From Streptomyces sp. Z26 (lineage in GTDB: Bacteria > Actinomycetota > Actinomycetes > Streptomycetales > Streptomycetaceae): DNA of 64,000 nucleotides. Below the pieces are notes generated by a model that saw only the letters and a list, made by a program, of their open reading frames with translations, made no database searches and was not told the origin of the DNA. How positions within the stretch are numbered: the first letter of the stretch is position 1; every line of letters starts with the position of its first letter. The position numbers and the translations under genes are program-made. This document shows, piece after piece, positions 35,749 through 44,365 of this stretch. Location: the NCBI RefSeq assembly GCF_003665095.1, contig NZ_RCHV01000002.1, positions 3,892,501 through 3,956,500 on the forward strand. Reading direction: 5' to 3'.

Positions 35749-36942
35749 ATGCCGTACACGGAGGTTCCGGGAGCCCGGGTCCCGATCCGGATGTGGGCCG
35801 ACCCCGGCACGGTGGAGGACGGGGCGATGCAGCAGCTGCGCAACGTCTCCACCCTGCCCTGGATCAAGGGCCTCGCGGTCATGCCCGACGTGCACTACGG
35901 CAAGGGCGCGACGGTCGGCTCCGTCATCGCCATGCACGGCGCGGTGTGTCCCGCCGCCGTCGGCGTCGACATCGGCTGCGGCATGTCCGCCGTACGGACG
36001 TCGCTGACGGAGAACGACCTGCCCGGCGACCTGTCCCGGCTGCGTACGCGCATCGAGCAGGCGATCCCCGTCGGCCGCGGCATGCACGACGACGCGGTGG
36101 ACCCGGGGCGGCTGCACGGGTTCCCGACCGCGGGCTGGGACGACTTCTGGGGCCGCTTCGACGGGGTGGCGCAGGCGGTGCGGTTCCGCCGGGAGCGGGC
36201 CACGAAGCAGATGGGGACGCTCGGCTCGGGCAACCACTTCTGCGAGGTGTGCGTCGACACGACCGGCGCCGTCTGGCTGATGCTGCACTCCGGTTCGCGG
36301 AACATCGGCAAGGAGCTGGCCGAGCACCACATCGGCGTCGCGCGCGGCCTCCCGCACAACCAGGGCCTCGTCGACCGCGACCTCGCGGTGTTCGTGGCGG
36401 ACACCCCGCAGATGGCGGCGTACCGGCACGACCTGTTCTGGGCGCAGGAGTACGCCCGGCACAACCGCGCCGTCATGATGGGCCTCCTCCAGGACGTCGT
36501 GCGGAAGGAGTTCCGGAAGGCGAAGCCGACGTTCGAGTCCGTCATCTCCTGCCACCACAACTACGTGGCGGAGGAGCGGTACGACGGCCTGGACCTGCTC
36601 GTCACCCGCAAGGGCGCCATCCGCGCGGGCAGCGGCGACTACGGGATCATCCCCGGCTCCATGGGCACCGGCTCGTACATCGTGAAGGGCCTCGGCAGCG
36701 CCGACTCGTTCAACTCCGCATCGCACGGCGCCGGGCGGCGGATGAGCCGCAGCGCGGCGAAGCGGCGGTTCACCGCCCGCGACCTGGAGGAGCAGACGCG
36801 GGGCGTGGAGTGCCGGAAGGACACGGGCGTCGTGGACGAGATCCCGGGCGCGTACAAGCCCATCGAGCAGGTCATCGACCAGCAGCGGGACCTCGTCGAG
36901 GTGGTCGCGAAGCTGAAGCAGGTCGTCTGCGTGAAGGGCTGA
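35749..36942 (+). CDS. rtcB: RtcB family RNA-splicing/repair ligase
   Basis: A 397-residue RtcB protein. The family ligates RNA with 2',3'-cyclic phosphate or 3'-phosphate to 5'-OH ends using GTP and Mn2+. Conserved blocks are GVDIGCGMSAVRT with metal-binding Asp/Cys, GTLGSGNHFCEVC with the metal His, SCHHNYV, and SASHGAGRRMSR. His326 in the last block is 71 residues from the C terminus, the same distance as the guanylylated His337 of the 408-residue E. coli enzyme. No archease or RtcA/RtcR gene is adjacent. The ATG has GGGGGGAG about 9 bases upstream. A strong terminator follows at 36964. Confidence 0.93.
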   Translation: MPYTEVPGARVPIRMWADPGTVEDGAMQQLRNVSTLPWIKGLAVMPDVHYGKGATVGSVIAMHGAVCPAAVGVDIGCGMSAVRTSLTENDLPGDLSRLRTRIEQAIPVGRGMHDDAVDPGRLHGFPTAGWDDFWGRFDGVAQAVRFRRERATKQMGTLGSGNHFCEVCVDTTGAVWLMLHSGSRNIGKELAEHHIGVARGLPHNQGLVDRDLAVFVADTPQMAAYRHDLFWAQEYARHNRAVMMGLLQDVVRKEFRKAKPTFESVISCHHNYVAEERYDGLDLLVTRKGAIRAGSGDYGIIPGSMGTGSYIVKGLGSADSFNSASHGAGRRMSRSAAKRRFTARDLEEQTRGVECRKDTGVVDEIPGAYKPIEQVIDQQRDLVEVVAKLKQVVCVKG

Positions 36943-36956
36943 AGGGCTGAAGGGCT
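36933..36956. repeat. 8-bp tandem repeat across rtcB stop codon
   Basis: GAAGGGCT three times (36933-36940, 36941-36948, 36949-36956), followed by a degenerate GAGGGTTG. The stop codon TGA (36940-36942) spans the junction of units one and two. Confidence 0.9.
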
Positions 36957-36963
36957 GAGGGTT

Positions 36964-36999
36964 GTACGGGGGCCGGGGCACGCGCACCGGCCCCCGTAC
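36964..36999. terminator. bidirectional terminator between rtcB and SDR gene
   Basis: GTACGGGGGCCGG (36964-36976) with CCGGCCCCCGTAC (36987-36999), perfect 13-bp stem, loop of 10, between convergent genes. Confidence 0.8.
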
Positions 37000-37002
37000 G
37001 GC

Positions 37003-37767
37003 TCAACCCTCCCGGTGCACCTTCGTGTTGGACGCCTGTGCCCGCGGGCGTACGACGAGCAGGTCCACGTTCACGTGCGGCGGCCGGGTCACCGCCCAGC
37101 CGACGGTGTCCGCGACGTCCTCGGCCGTCAGCGGCGCGGCCACGCCCTCGTACACCTTCGCGGCCCGCGCCTCGTCGCCGCGGAAGCGCGTCAGCGCGAA
37201 CTCGTCCGTCCGCACCATGCCCGGCGCGATCTCCACGACGCGTACGGGATGGCCGCACAGCTCCAGCCGCAGCGTCTCCGCGAGGACGTGCGCGCCGTGC
37301 TTCGCGGCGGCGTAGCCCGCGCCGCCCTCGTACGTGCCGTGGCCCGCCGTGGAGGACAGCACGACCACCGTGCCCTCGTCGGTGGGGGACGCGGCCAGCG
37401 CGGGCAGCAGCGCCTGCGTCACGTGCAGCACGCCGAGCACGTTCACCTCGTACATCCGCCGCCAGTCGGCCGGGTCGGCCGTCGCGACGGGGTCCTGGCC
37501 GAAGGCGCCGCCCGCGTTGTTGAGCAGTACGTCGCACCGGTCGAGCCCGGCGGCGAAGGCGTCCACGGCGGCGCGGTCGGTGACGTCGAGGGCGTACGCC
37601 TCGGCCCGGTGCCCGTCCCGTACCAGCTCCGCCGCCAGCGCCTCGACGCGGTCCGCCCGGCGCGCGGTGAGGACGACGCGGAAGCCCTCGGCGGCGAGGC
37701 GCCGGGCGGAGGCCGCACCGATACCGCTGCTGGCCCCGGTGATGACTGCGGTACGTGTGGAGGTCAT
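37003..37767 (-). CDS. SDR family NAD(P)-dependent oxidoreductase (YdfG-like)
   Basis: A 254-residue classical SDR. The cofactor loop is VITGASSGIGAASARRLAAE, with LTARRADRVE after strand 2 favouring NADP(H). LLNNAGGAFG is the NNAG motif. The catalytic Ser is in VVLSSTAGHGTYEG and the Tyr/Lys in AGYAAAKHGAHV. The C-terminal EIAPGMVRTDEFALTRFRGD resembles YdfG-type 3-hydroxy acid dehydrogenases, which oxidise serine and related hydroxy acids; that substrate range is only a guess here. The ATG at 37767 is fixed by the domain start. It is monocistronic: terminator on one side, the BCCT leader region on the other. Confidence 0.9.
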   Translation of the reverse strand: MTSTRTAVITGASSGIGAASARRLAAEGFRVVLTARRADRVEALAAELVRDGHRAEAYALDVTDRAAVDAFAAGLDRCDVLLNNAGGAFGQDPVATADPADWRRMYEVNVLGVLHVTQALLPALAASPTDEGTVVVLSSTAGHGTYEGGAGYAAAKHGAHVLAETLRLELCGHPVRVVEIAPGMVRTDEFALTRFRGDEARAAKVYEGVAAPLTAEDVADTVGWAVTRPPHVNVDLLVVRPRAQASNTKVHREG

Positions 37768-38178
37768 GCCCGCAGCGTACGTGCGCCACCGGGGCCGGTG
37801 CGCGGGCCGGGCGCCCCGTACGACCCGCCCCGTACGCCCGCTTACGTACCGCCCCGACCCGCGACCGTCACGAAACCGTGAGGTCCCGACGGCGGCAATC
37901 CGGCCACGGCCGGGCCCCGTCGCGGGGGATCGCGGATACCCTGCCACACCAGCCGGGCGCCGCCGGGCTCCCTCCGGGAGAGCTCCGACGCCCGGTCCCG
38001 GCGCCGAGGTGCCGGGAGGAACCGGGCCGCCACGCCCGGAGACAGGACGAAGGGGACGGGTCCGCCGTACGTCGGTCGCCCCGGGCAACCGCCGCCTGCC
38101 GCAGGGCATGCGGTGGGCGAGGTCGGGTAGCGGCCCACAGGACCCAACTCCATAAGGGAATGAAGGAAAGGTCGAAAC
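37768..38178. other. 411-bp GC-rich structured region upstream of BCCT transporter
   Basis: No gene seen. It holds dense nested inverted repeats: CTCCC-TCC-GGGAG (37968-37980), and CCCGGT (37991-37996) with ACCGGG (38021-38026) enclosing CCCGGC (37997-38002) with GCCGGG (38011-38016). The last 60 bp are less GC-rich and end in the ribosome binding site AAGGAAAGG (38164-38172). A regulatory leader RNA for the osmolyte carrier is possible; I could not match it to a known riboswitch by eye. Confidence 0.5.
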
Positions 38179-40065
38179 GTGCAGAACAAACGGGAGGAAA
38201 GGGAGTCGAGAGGCGGCGCGCCGCCGGCCCCGGACGACACCGGTCACAGTGCCGCCGCCGCTCCCCGGACGGACAAGATCGTCTTCGGTGTCACGGCGGC
38301 ACTGACACTCGGGTTCATCGTGTGGGGAGCGGTCGCGACCGACTCCCTCGAGAGCGCGTCGACCTCGATGCTCGAAGGCGTGATGAAGAACGCGGGCTGG
38401 GCGTTCGTCCTGGCGGCGTCCGGGTTCGTGGTCTTCTCGCTGTGGCTGGCCTTCAGCCGCTACGGCCGCATCACCCTCGGCAAGGAGGGTGAGGAGCCGG
38501 AGTTCAAGACCGTCTCGTGGGTCGCGATGATGTTCAGCGCGGGCATGGGCATCGGCCTGATGTTCTACGGCGTGAGCGAGCCGCTGACGCACTACACCTC
38601 GCCGCCGCCGGGCACCAACCCGCCGGACTCCGGCGCCAAGATGGAAACGTCGATGGCGACGACGCTGTTCCACTGGACGCTCCACCCGTGGGCGATCTAC
38701 GCGGTGGTCGGCCTGGCGATCGCGTACAGCGTGTTCCGCCGCGGCAGGCGCCAGACGATCAGTGCCGTCTTCACCCCGCTCATCGGGGAGAAGAACGCCA
38801 ACGGCCCGATCGGCCGCGCCATCGACATCCTCGCGATCTTCGCGACCCTCTTCGGCTCCGCCGCGTCGCTGGGCCTCGGCGCCCTCCAGATCGGCAGCGG
38901 CATCGAGGAGGTCAACTGGATGTCGGACGTCAGCACCGGCGTCCTCGTGGTGATCATCGCCGTGCTGACCGCGGCGTTCATCCTGTCCGCCGTGTCCGGT
39001 GTGGCCAAGGGCATCCAGTGGCTGTCCAACATCAACATGGTGCTGGCCGGGCTGCTGGTCGTCTTCCTCTTCGTGGCCGGTCCGACGGTCCTGATGCTGG
39101 ACCTGATCCCCACCTCGCTCGGCGCGTTCCTCGGCGACCTGCCGCAGATGGCGTCCCGTACGGAGGCGAGCAGCGGCGAGGACATCCTGACGTGGCTGTC
39201 CGGCAACTCGATCTTCTACTGGGCGTGGTGGATCTCCTGGACGCCCTTCGTCGGCATGTTCATCGCGCGCATCAGCCGCGGCCGTACGATCCGCCAGTTC
39301 GTCGGCGGCGTCATCCTCGTGCCCAGCACCGTCAGCCTGGTCTGGTTCGCGATCTTCGGCGGTACGGCGATGCACCTGGAGGCGGGCGGCGCGAAGCTGA
39401 CCGAGGCGGGCACCGTCGAGGGGCAGCTGTTCGCGGTGCTCCGCGAGTACCCGATCTCCGGGTTCACCTCGCTGATCGTCATGATCCTCGTCGGCATCTT
39501 CTTCGTCTCCGGCGCGGACGCGGCCTCCATCGTGATGGGGACCCTGTCGCAGGAGGGCACGATGGAGCCGAGCCGCCCCGTCGTCATCTTCTGGGGCGTC
39601 CTGACCGGCGCGGTCGGCGCGATCATGCTGCTCATCGGGGACGGTGGTGACAAGGCGCTGGAAGGGTTGAAGAACCTCACCATCCTCGCCGCGGTGCCGT
39701 TCACGCTCGTGATGGTCGGACTCTGCGTGGCCCTCATGCGCGACCTGCGGCGCGACGCGCTGATCCTGCGCAGCGAGATGGGCGAGGAGGCCGTCGAGAT
39801 GGCGGTCATCGCCGGACACACGCAGTACGACGGCGACTTCGAGATCCGGATCGGTCCGGGCAGCGACGTCGACCTCGAAGAGGTACGGCAGATCGCCGAC
39901 GAGGCGCTGCTCAAGGCCGAGGAGGCCGCCGTCAACGGGAACGGCGCCGTACCGGACGACGCGTCCGACAGCGGCACCCGTTCCGGCGACGCCGAGCCCG
40001 TCAAGGCTGGGTCGGGCACCGACAAGGCCGCGCCGGACGCCGAGGCGGGCGTCGGCAAGGAGTGA
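38179..40065 (+). CDS. BCCT family betaine/choline/carnitine transporter
   Basis: A 628-residue membrane protein with 12 predicted transmembrane segments between about 35 and 520. The BCCT signature is WISWTPFVGMFIARISRGRT in segment 8. GMGIGLMFYGVSEPLTHY marks the segment-3 glycine stretch that binds Na+ and substrate, and FHWTLHPWAIYAVVGLAIAY is also conserved. The charged C-terminal tail (about 535-628) includes an acidic region that senses osmotic stress in BetP. It most likely imports glycine betaine or a related osmolyte with Na+. The GTG at 38179 has AAGGAAAGG upstream. A 400-bp structured leader precedes it. Confidence 0.94.
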   Translation: MQNKREERESRGGAPPAPDDTGHSAAAAPRTDKIVFGVTAALTLGFIVWGAVATDSLESASTSMLEGVMKNAGWAFVLAASGFVVFSLWLAFSRYGRITLGKEGEEPEFKTVSWVAMMFSAGMGIGLMFYGVSEPLTHYTSPPPGTNPPDSGAKMETSMATTLFHWTLHPWAIYAVVGLAIAYSVFRRGRRQTISAVFTPLIGEKNANGPIGRAIDILAIFATLFGSAASLGLGALQIGSGIEEVNWMSDVSTGVLVVIIAVLTAAFILSAVSGVAKGIQWLSNINMVLAGLLVVFLFVAGPTVLMLDLIPTSLGAFLGDLPQMASRTEASSGEDILTWLSGNSIFYWAWWISWTPFVGMFIARISRGRTIRQFVGGVILVPSTVSLVWFAIFGGTAMHLEAGGAKLTEAGTVEGQLFAVLREYPISGFTSLIVMILVGIFFVSGADAASIVMGTLSQEGTMEPSRPVVIFWGVLTGAVGAIMLLIGDGGDKALEGLKNLTILAAVPFTLVMVGLCVALMRDLRRDALILRSEMGEEAVEMAVIAGHTQYDGDFEIRIGPGSDVDLEEVRQIADEALLKAEEAAVNGNGAVPDDASDSGTRSGDAEPVKAGSGTDKAAPDAEAGVGKE

Positions 40066-40112
40066 CCCGCACGGCGTGACCCGCACGGAGTGACCGGCCG
40101 GGAGTGACCGGC
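40062..40112. repeat. 14-bp tandem repeat starting at BCCT stop codon
   Basis: GTGACC recurs at 40062, 40076, 40090 and 40104, an exact 14-bp period. The first two units are identical over GTGACCCGCACGG, and the last two share AGTGACCGGC. The stop TGA (40063-40065) is in the first unit. The last unit forms a small hairpin, GTGACC/GGTCAC (40104-40119). Confidence 0.85.
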
Positions 40113-40174
40113 GGGTCACGCCGGGCAGGTCACGACGGACAGCGGCGCCCCGCCGCGGCCCCCGGTCCGGGAGT

Positions 40175-41125
40175 TCAGGACACGGGGTCCGAGGCGGGGC
40201 GCTGTGCGCGTTTACGGGCCCAGAACGCCTTCTGCGCCAGCAGCGTCAGCGTCCCGGCGAGAAGGATGCCGACGAGGTTCACGCCCAGCTGGAGCATCGC
40301 GCGGCCGCCGTCGGCCAGTTCGCCGTAACCGAGGGCCAGCGCGGCGAAGGCCGCCGCCGGTACGGTCGTCACCGAGATCGCCACGCCTAGCAGCGCGCCG
40401 GACTTCGCGGACGTCAGGGAGAGGATGCCCGCCACCCCGGCGAGCATCGCCACCACCAGTGACATCGCGTCCGGGTGCCACACGAAGTCGCTCACCGGGT
40501 GCGGCGCCGTGAAGTCCTCCTCGGAGAACAGCCCGAGCCCGTCCAGCACCACGCTGAACACGCCGGTCGCCGCCATCGCGAAGAGGAAGCCCACCACCAG
40601 CGCCGTCAGCGAGCTGAACGCCAGCCGGGGCAGCCGCCGCACCACGCTCGTACAGACCCCCGCGAGCGGACCGAACTCCGGCCCGACGACCATCGCCCCG
40701 ACGAGCAGGATCGCGCTGTCCAGCATCACGCCGCACGCGGCGAGCATCGTCGCCACCGTGAGGAACGCCAGGTAGGTGATGGAGAGTTGGGACTCCTCGT
40801 GCGTCTCCTCCGTCAGCGACTCCCACAGCACGGCGTCCACGCCCTCGCCCGGCGCGTCCACCTTCGCCTGCTCGGCCCGGTCGGACAGGCTCAGCTCCAC
40901 CTCGTCGACGGCGACGCAGCCGTCCTCCGGCAGCCCCGACGCGCGCAGCTCCGCCAGCAGGTCGTCCGCCGCCTCCCGCGCGACGTCGCACATGACGACG
41001 TCGCCGGGCGGCGTACGGGCGGCGCCGGGGAACACGGCGAGGTGCGTGGTGCCGACGGTGCCCTCCAGCAGGGCGACGACGGCCTCGGTACGGTCCACGG
41101 GCGCGATGATGCGCAGATGCAGCAT
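40175..41125 (-). CDS. DUF389 membrane protein
   Basis: A 316-residue protein. The N-terminal third (1-115) is a soluble ferredoxin-like domain (MLHLRIIAPVDRTEAVVALL). The DUF389 membrane domain follows with about five or six segments, including ITYLAFLTVATMLAACGVML, SAILLVGAMVVGPEFGPLAG, FSSLTALVVGFLFAMAATGV and AISVTTVPAAAFAALALGYG. DUF389 proteins are widespread and of unproven function; transport is suspected. No neighbour explains it: the BCCT gene converges on it and the NLP gene lies upstream on the same strand. The ATG is at the expected domain start. Confidence 0.88.
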   Translation of the reverse strand: MLHLRIIAPVDRTEAVVALLEGTVGTTHLAVFPGAARTPPGDVVMCDVAREAADDLLAELRASGLPEDGCVAVDEVELSLSDRAEQAKVDAPGEGVDAVLWESLTEETHEESQLSITYLAFLTVATMLAACGVMLDSAILLVGAMVVGPEFGPLAGVCTSVVRRLPRLAFSSLTALVVGFLFAMAATGVFSVVLDGLGLFSEEDFTAPHPVSDFVWHPDAMSLVVAMLAGVAGILSLTSAKSGALLGVAISVTTVPAAAFAALALGYGELADGGRAMLQLGVNLVGILLAGTLTLLAQKAFWARKRAQRPASDPVS

Positions 41126-41250
41126 GCCGCGAAGACTAGGCGGTGTCGTACGGGCGGTGCCGGTGAGGCCGGTCCTAGGGGCCGCGCGAGGTCAACCGGC
41201 GTACGGGGAACGGCAGTTCCGGCGGGCGCCGGGCCACGGGCGCCCGGCCG

Positions 41251-42102
41251 TCAGCTGTGCTCGCACATCCGGTCCGCCGTGGCCGCCGGGTTGCCGTTGG
41301 CGCTGCCGAACGCCGACGCGTTCTCCTTGAACTCGCGGTACAGGTCGCCGTCCGGCACGACCTCCACCAGGCCGCCGCCCTCGTCGGACCACACCGGGTA
41401 GTCGGCCTGCCGGTACTCCAGGTCCGTGTACGCGGACAGCACGTCCTTCAGGCCCGCCTTCTGGTCGTTGAACATGGAGTGGCTGCCGAAGCCCACGAAC
41501 ACCCGCGGGTACTCCCGGCCGAGACCCGCGCTCGTACGGTCCCCGTTCCAGCTCTCCGCCTCGTCCCACGACGCGTGCCGGTGCTTGCCGTGCGCGCTCA
41601 GCAGCAGGTCGGAACGGGTCCACCGGTCGCCGTCCCGCTTCCACACGACGTCCACGTGCTCGAAGTCGTGCGGGTGCCCGGACGGCTTGAAGCCGCTGCT
41701 GGCCTGGTAGATGGTGTAACTGGCGCGGATCTCCGCGTCATCGCACCGCTTCGCCGTGAAGAACGTCGGGAAGTCCGCGCCGTGCGGGGCGCAACCGCCG
41801 TCGCTGTCCGGCCAGTTCTGGAGCGTGCCCTTCTTCGGCCGGCCCTCGGAGTCGAACGGGTCCTCGGGCCAGCACGGGTCGTTGCTGTTGGCGCGCGGGA
41901 AGTTCCACTGCGGCGCGGAGGCGCGCGCCAGATCCTGGGGCGAAGTGCCGCCCGGCTGCGGCTCGTCGGCCCGGCCGACGCCGCCGAGCAGCAGGCTCCC
42001 GGCGAGGCCGAGCGCCGCGGCAGCCGCGAGCGCGGCGTGCGGCGTCGTGCGGTGCGCGGTCGTGCGCTGCGCGCTCGTACGGTGCGGGGTGCGCTTCGAC
42101 AC
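41251..42102 (-). CDS. secreted NPP1/Nep1-like (NLP) family protein
   Basis: A 283-residue exported protein of the necrosis- and ethylene-inducing family. A long n-region with His/Arg/Thr repeats precedes a signal sequence (ALAAAAALGLAGSLLLGG) cut near GRADE. The mature domain has the NLP heptapeptide as GHPHDFE (142-148; GHRHDWE is the usual cytolytic form), two Cys near 77 and 104, and EHVDVVWKRDG after it. Plant-toxic NLPs permeabilise eudicot membranes by binding GIPC sphingolipids; many bacterial members are not toxic, and the R-to-P and W-to-F changes make cytolysis doubtful. The GTG at 42102 has GGAGG 6 bases upstream. Confidence 0.9.
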   Translation of the reverse strand: MSKRTPHRTSAQRTTAHRTTPHAALAAAAALGLAGSLLLGGVGRADEPQPGGTSPQDLARASAPQWNFPRANSNDPCWPEDPFDSEGRPKKGTLQNWPDSDGGCAPHGADFPTFFTAKRCDDAEIRASYTIYQASSGFKPSGHPHDFEHVDVVWKRDGDRWTRSDLLLSAHGKHRHASWDEAESWNGDRTSAGLGREYPRVFVGFGSHSMFNDQKAGLKDVLSAYTDLEYRQADYPVWSDEGGGLVEVVPDGDLYREFKENASAFGSANGNPAATADRMCEHS

Positions 42103-42247
42103 GTCCGGCCTCCAGGGCGTCGTCCCCGCCGCCCACGGCGGGCGACCGGTGCCGGGGACACGCTAGACCGGCGGACACGCTCCGGGCCAGGGCACGCCCG
42201 TACCCGTACACCGCGCAGGGAAGCCCCGGTAAGGAGTCGGGGAGGCG

Positions 42248-42841
42248 TCAGGGCCAGACCAGGCAGTACGCCTGGTGGCCGTTGAGGTGGAGGCGTTCGG
42301 AGAAGTCCTGCCACTCGTGCAGCAGCCGGTAGACGTTGAACGCGTCCTGCGGTCCCGAACGGTCGGGCACCGTGGACCAGATGAACGCCGCCGCGCCGAC
42401 GGACTCCTCACCGATGCCGCGCAGCGGGTCGACCACGGTCATGGGGAGCTTCACCACCGCGTAGTCCGGGTGCAGCACGACCAGTTCGAGCGGGGGGACG
42501 CGGTAGAGGGGTATGCCCTCGATGCCGGTGAGGACCATCGCGGCCATCGTCTCCGGCTTGATCTTGGTGAACATGCCGTGCCCCAGCTCGTCACCGCCCA
42601 GCTCCTCCGGGCGCATCGAGATGGGGACCCGGGCGGCGGTGGCGCCGTCCGGCGCGCCGAAGTACTTGTAGGTCACCCCCACTCGGCCGCCACCCTCGCT
42701 GTTCCCTGTTCCCGCCGCCGCTCCGGTCACCGGCTCGCGTCGCTGCTGCCGGGCCGCCGCGTCCCGCCGGTGCCGCCCGCCCCGCGCGCGTTCGGGCTCG
42801 AGGTCCCCGGTCCCCTCGCCCAGTCCGCCACCGCGCTTCAT
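42248..42841 (-). CDS. conserved actinobacterial protein of unknown function
   Basis: A 197-residue protein that I recognise only as a streptomycete hypothetical located beside hemL. The conserved part is TYKYFGAPDGATAARVPISM, ELGHGMFTKIKPETMAAMVL, VVLHPDYAVVKLPMTVVDPL and the C-terminal NGHQAYCLVWP. There is no signal peptide and no known motif. The start is uncertain: the ATG at 42841 gives a 55-residue Arg/Gly-rich head, whereas a GTG at 42676 begins right at the conserved TYKYFG and may be the true start. It is divergent from hemL, 124 bp away, with a long-spaced inverted repeat between. Confidence 0.75.
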   Translation of the reverse strand: MKRGGGLGEGTGDLEPERARGGRHRRDAAARQQRREPVTGAAAGTGNSEGGGRVGVTYKYFGAPDGATAARVPISMRPEELGGDELGHGMFTKIKPETMAAMVLTGIEGIPLYRVPPLELVVLHPDYAVVKLPMTVVDPLRGIGEESVGAAAFIWSTVPDRSGPQDAFNVYRLLHEWQDFSERLHLNGHQAYCLVWP

Positions 42842-42887
42842 GTCACCACCCGACCACTCGCGGCTCGCGCCGCGCAACCCGATCATC

Positions 42888-42956
42888 GTGTCAGAGACCT
42901 CCCCCCGCAGACGTCTGTGAAACGCCCGGCGGCGGAAGCGCGTACGGCTCTGACAC
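42888..42956. promoter_or_regulatory. 9-bp inverted repeat spanning the hemL promoter region
   Basis: GTGTCAGAG (42888-42896) and CTCTGACAC (42948-42956) are perfect inverted copies 51 bp apart; the second ends 9 bp before the hemL start. A short palindrome AGACGTCT lies between them (42909-42916). Could be paired operator half-sites or an mRNA stem. Confidence 0.4.
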
Positions 42957-42965
42957 CATGGCCCC

Positions 42966-44273
42966 GTGACCTACTCGTTCGATGCCCCAGTATCGCAGTC
43001 GCTGTTCGACCGTGCCGCCGTGGTGACGCCCGGAGGCGTGAACTCTCCGGTCCGCGCGTTCCAGGCCGTGGGCGGTACGCCCCGGTTCATGGCGTCCGGT
43101 ACGGGTCCGTACCTCACCGACGCCGACGGCCGCGAGTACGTGGACCTCGTCTGCTCCTGGGGCCCGATGATCCTCGGGCACGCGCACCCCGAAGTGACCG
43201 CGGCCGTACGGGAGGCGGTGTCGCGCGGCACGTCGTTCGGCACGCCCGGCGCGGACGAGGTGGCGCTCGCCGAGGAGATCGTGGCCCGGGTCGCGCCCGT
43301 CGAGCGGGTACGGCTCGTCTCCAGCGGCACCGAGGCGACGATGTCCGCGATCCGGCTGGCGCGCGGCTTCACGGGACGCACGAAGATCGTCAAGTTCGCC
43401 GGGTGCTACCACGGCCACGTCGACGCCCTCCTCGCCGCCGCCGGCTCCGGGGTGGCGACGCTCGGGCTGCCGGACACCCCCGGCGTCACGGGCGCGCAGG
43501 CCGGGGACACGCTCGTGCTGCCGTACAACGACCTCGACGCCGTACGCGCCGCGTTCGCCGCGCACCCCGGCGAGATCGCCTGCGTGATCACCGAGGCGGC
43601 GGCGGGGAACATGGGCGTCGTGCCGCCGGTCGACGGCTTCAACGCGGGCGTACGGGAGCTGTGCCGCGCCGACGGCGCGCTCTACGTCTCGGACGAGGTC
43701 ATGACCGGCTTCCGCGTCGACCGCGCGGGCTGGTACGGGCTGGACGGCGTGACGCCGGACCTGATGACGTTCGGCAAGGTGATGGGCGGCGGCTTCCCCG
43801 CCGCGGCCTTCGGCGGGCGCCGCGACATCATGGACCAACTGGCCCCGGCCGGGCCGGTGTACCAGGCGGGCACCCTCTCCGGGAACCCGGTCGCCACCGC
43901 CGCGGGCGTCGCGCAGCTGCGGCTGCTGGACGACGCGGCGTACGCGGCCCTGGACGCCACGTCCGCGCGGCTGCGGGCGCTGGTCACCGAGGCGCTGGCG
44001 AAGGAGGGCGTGGCGCACCGGGTGCAGACGGCGGGCAGCATGTTCTCCGTCTTCTTCACCGACGCGCCCGTACGGGACTACGCGGCGGCGAAGACCCAGG
44101 AGGCGTTCCGCTACACGGCGTTCTTCCACGCGATGCTCGCCCGGGGCGTGTACCTGCCGCCGTCCGCCTTCGAGTCGTGGTTCGTCTCGACGGCGCTCGA
44201 CGAGCGCGCCGTCGAGCGCGTCGCGGACGCGCTCCCGGCCGCAGCCCGCGCCGCCGCGGAGGCGGTCGCGTGA
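42966..44273 (+). CDS. hemL: glutamate-1-semialdehyde 2,1-aminomutase
   Basis: A 435-residue PLP enzyme converting glutamate-1-semialdehyde to 5-aminolevulinate, the step between HemA and HemB. Lys271 in [17 protein letters not shown] is the PLP lysine. [20 protein letters not shown] is the family N-terminal signature, and [16 protein letters not shown] contains the PLP-binding Asp. The length is standard. The GTG start is close to a weak ribosome binding site. The phosphatase gene follows on the same strand, and hemL is likely cotranscribed with it. It completes the C5 pathway together with the rex-hem operon 25 kb away. Confidence 0.96.
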   Translation: MTYSFDAPVSQSLFDRAAVVTPGGVNSPVRAFQAVGGTPRFMASGTGPYLTDADGREYVDLVCSWGPMILGHAHPEVTAAVREAVSRGTSFGTPGADEVALAEEIVARVAPVERVRLVSSGTEATMSAIRLARGFTGRTKIVKFAGCYHGHVDALLAAAGSGVATLGLPDTPGVTGAQAGDTLVLPYNDLDAVRAAFAAHPGEIACVITEAAAGNMGVVPPVDGFNAGVRELCRADGALYVSDEVMTGFRVDRAGWYGLDGVTPDLMTFGKVMGGGFPAAAFGGRRDIMDQLAPAGPVYQAGTLSGNPVATAAGVAQLRLLDDAAYAALDATSARLRALVTEALAKEGVAHRVQTAGSMFSVFFTDAPVRDYAAAKTQEAFRYTAFFHAMLARGVYLPPSAFESWFVSTALDERAVERVADALPAAARAAAEAVA

Positions 44274-44365
44274 GCGGCGACGGCGCGGACGCGGAGCGGG
44301 GGACGACGGGCGGGAGCACGGGGAGCACCCCGGACAGGACAGTGGAACAGGGAGGCGCGGAGCGG

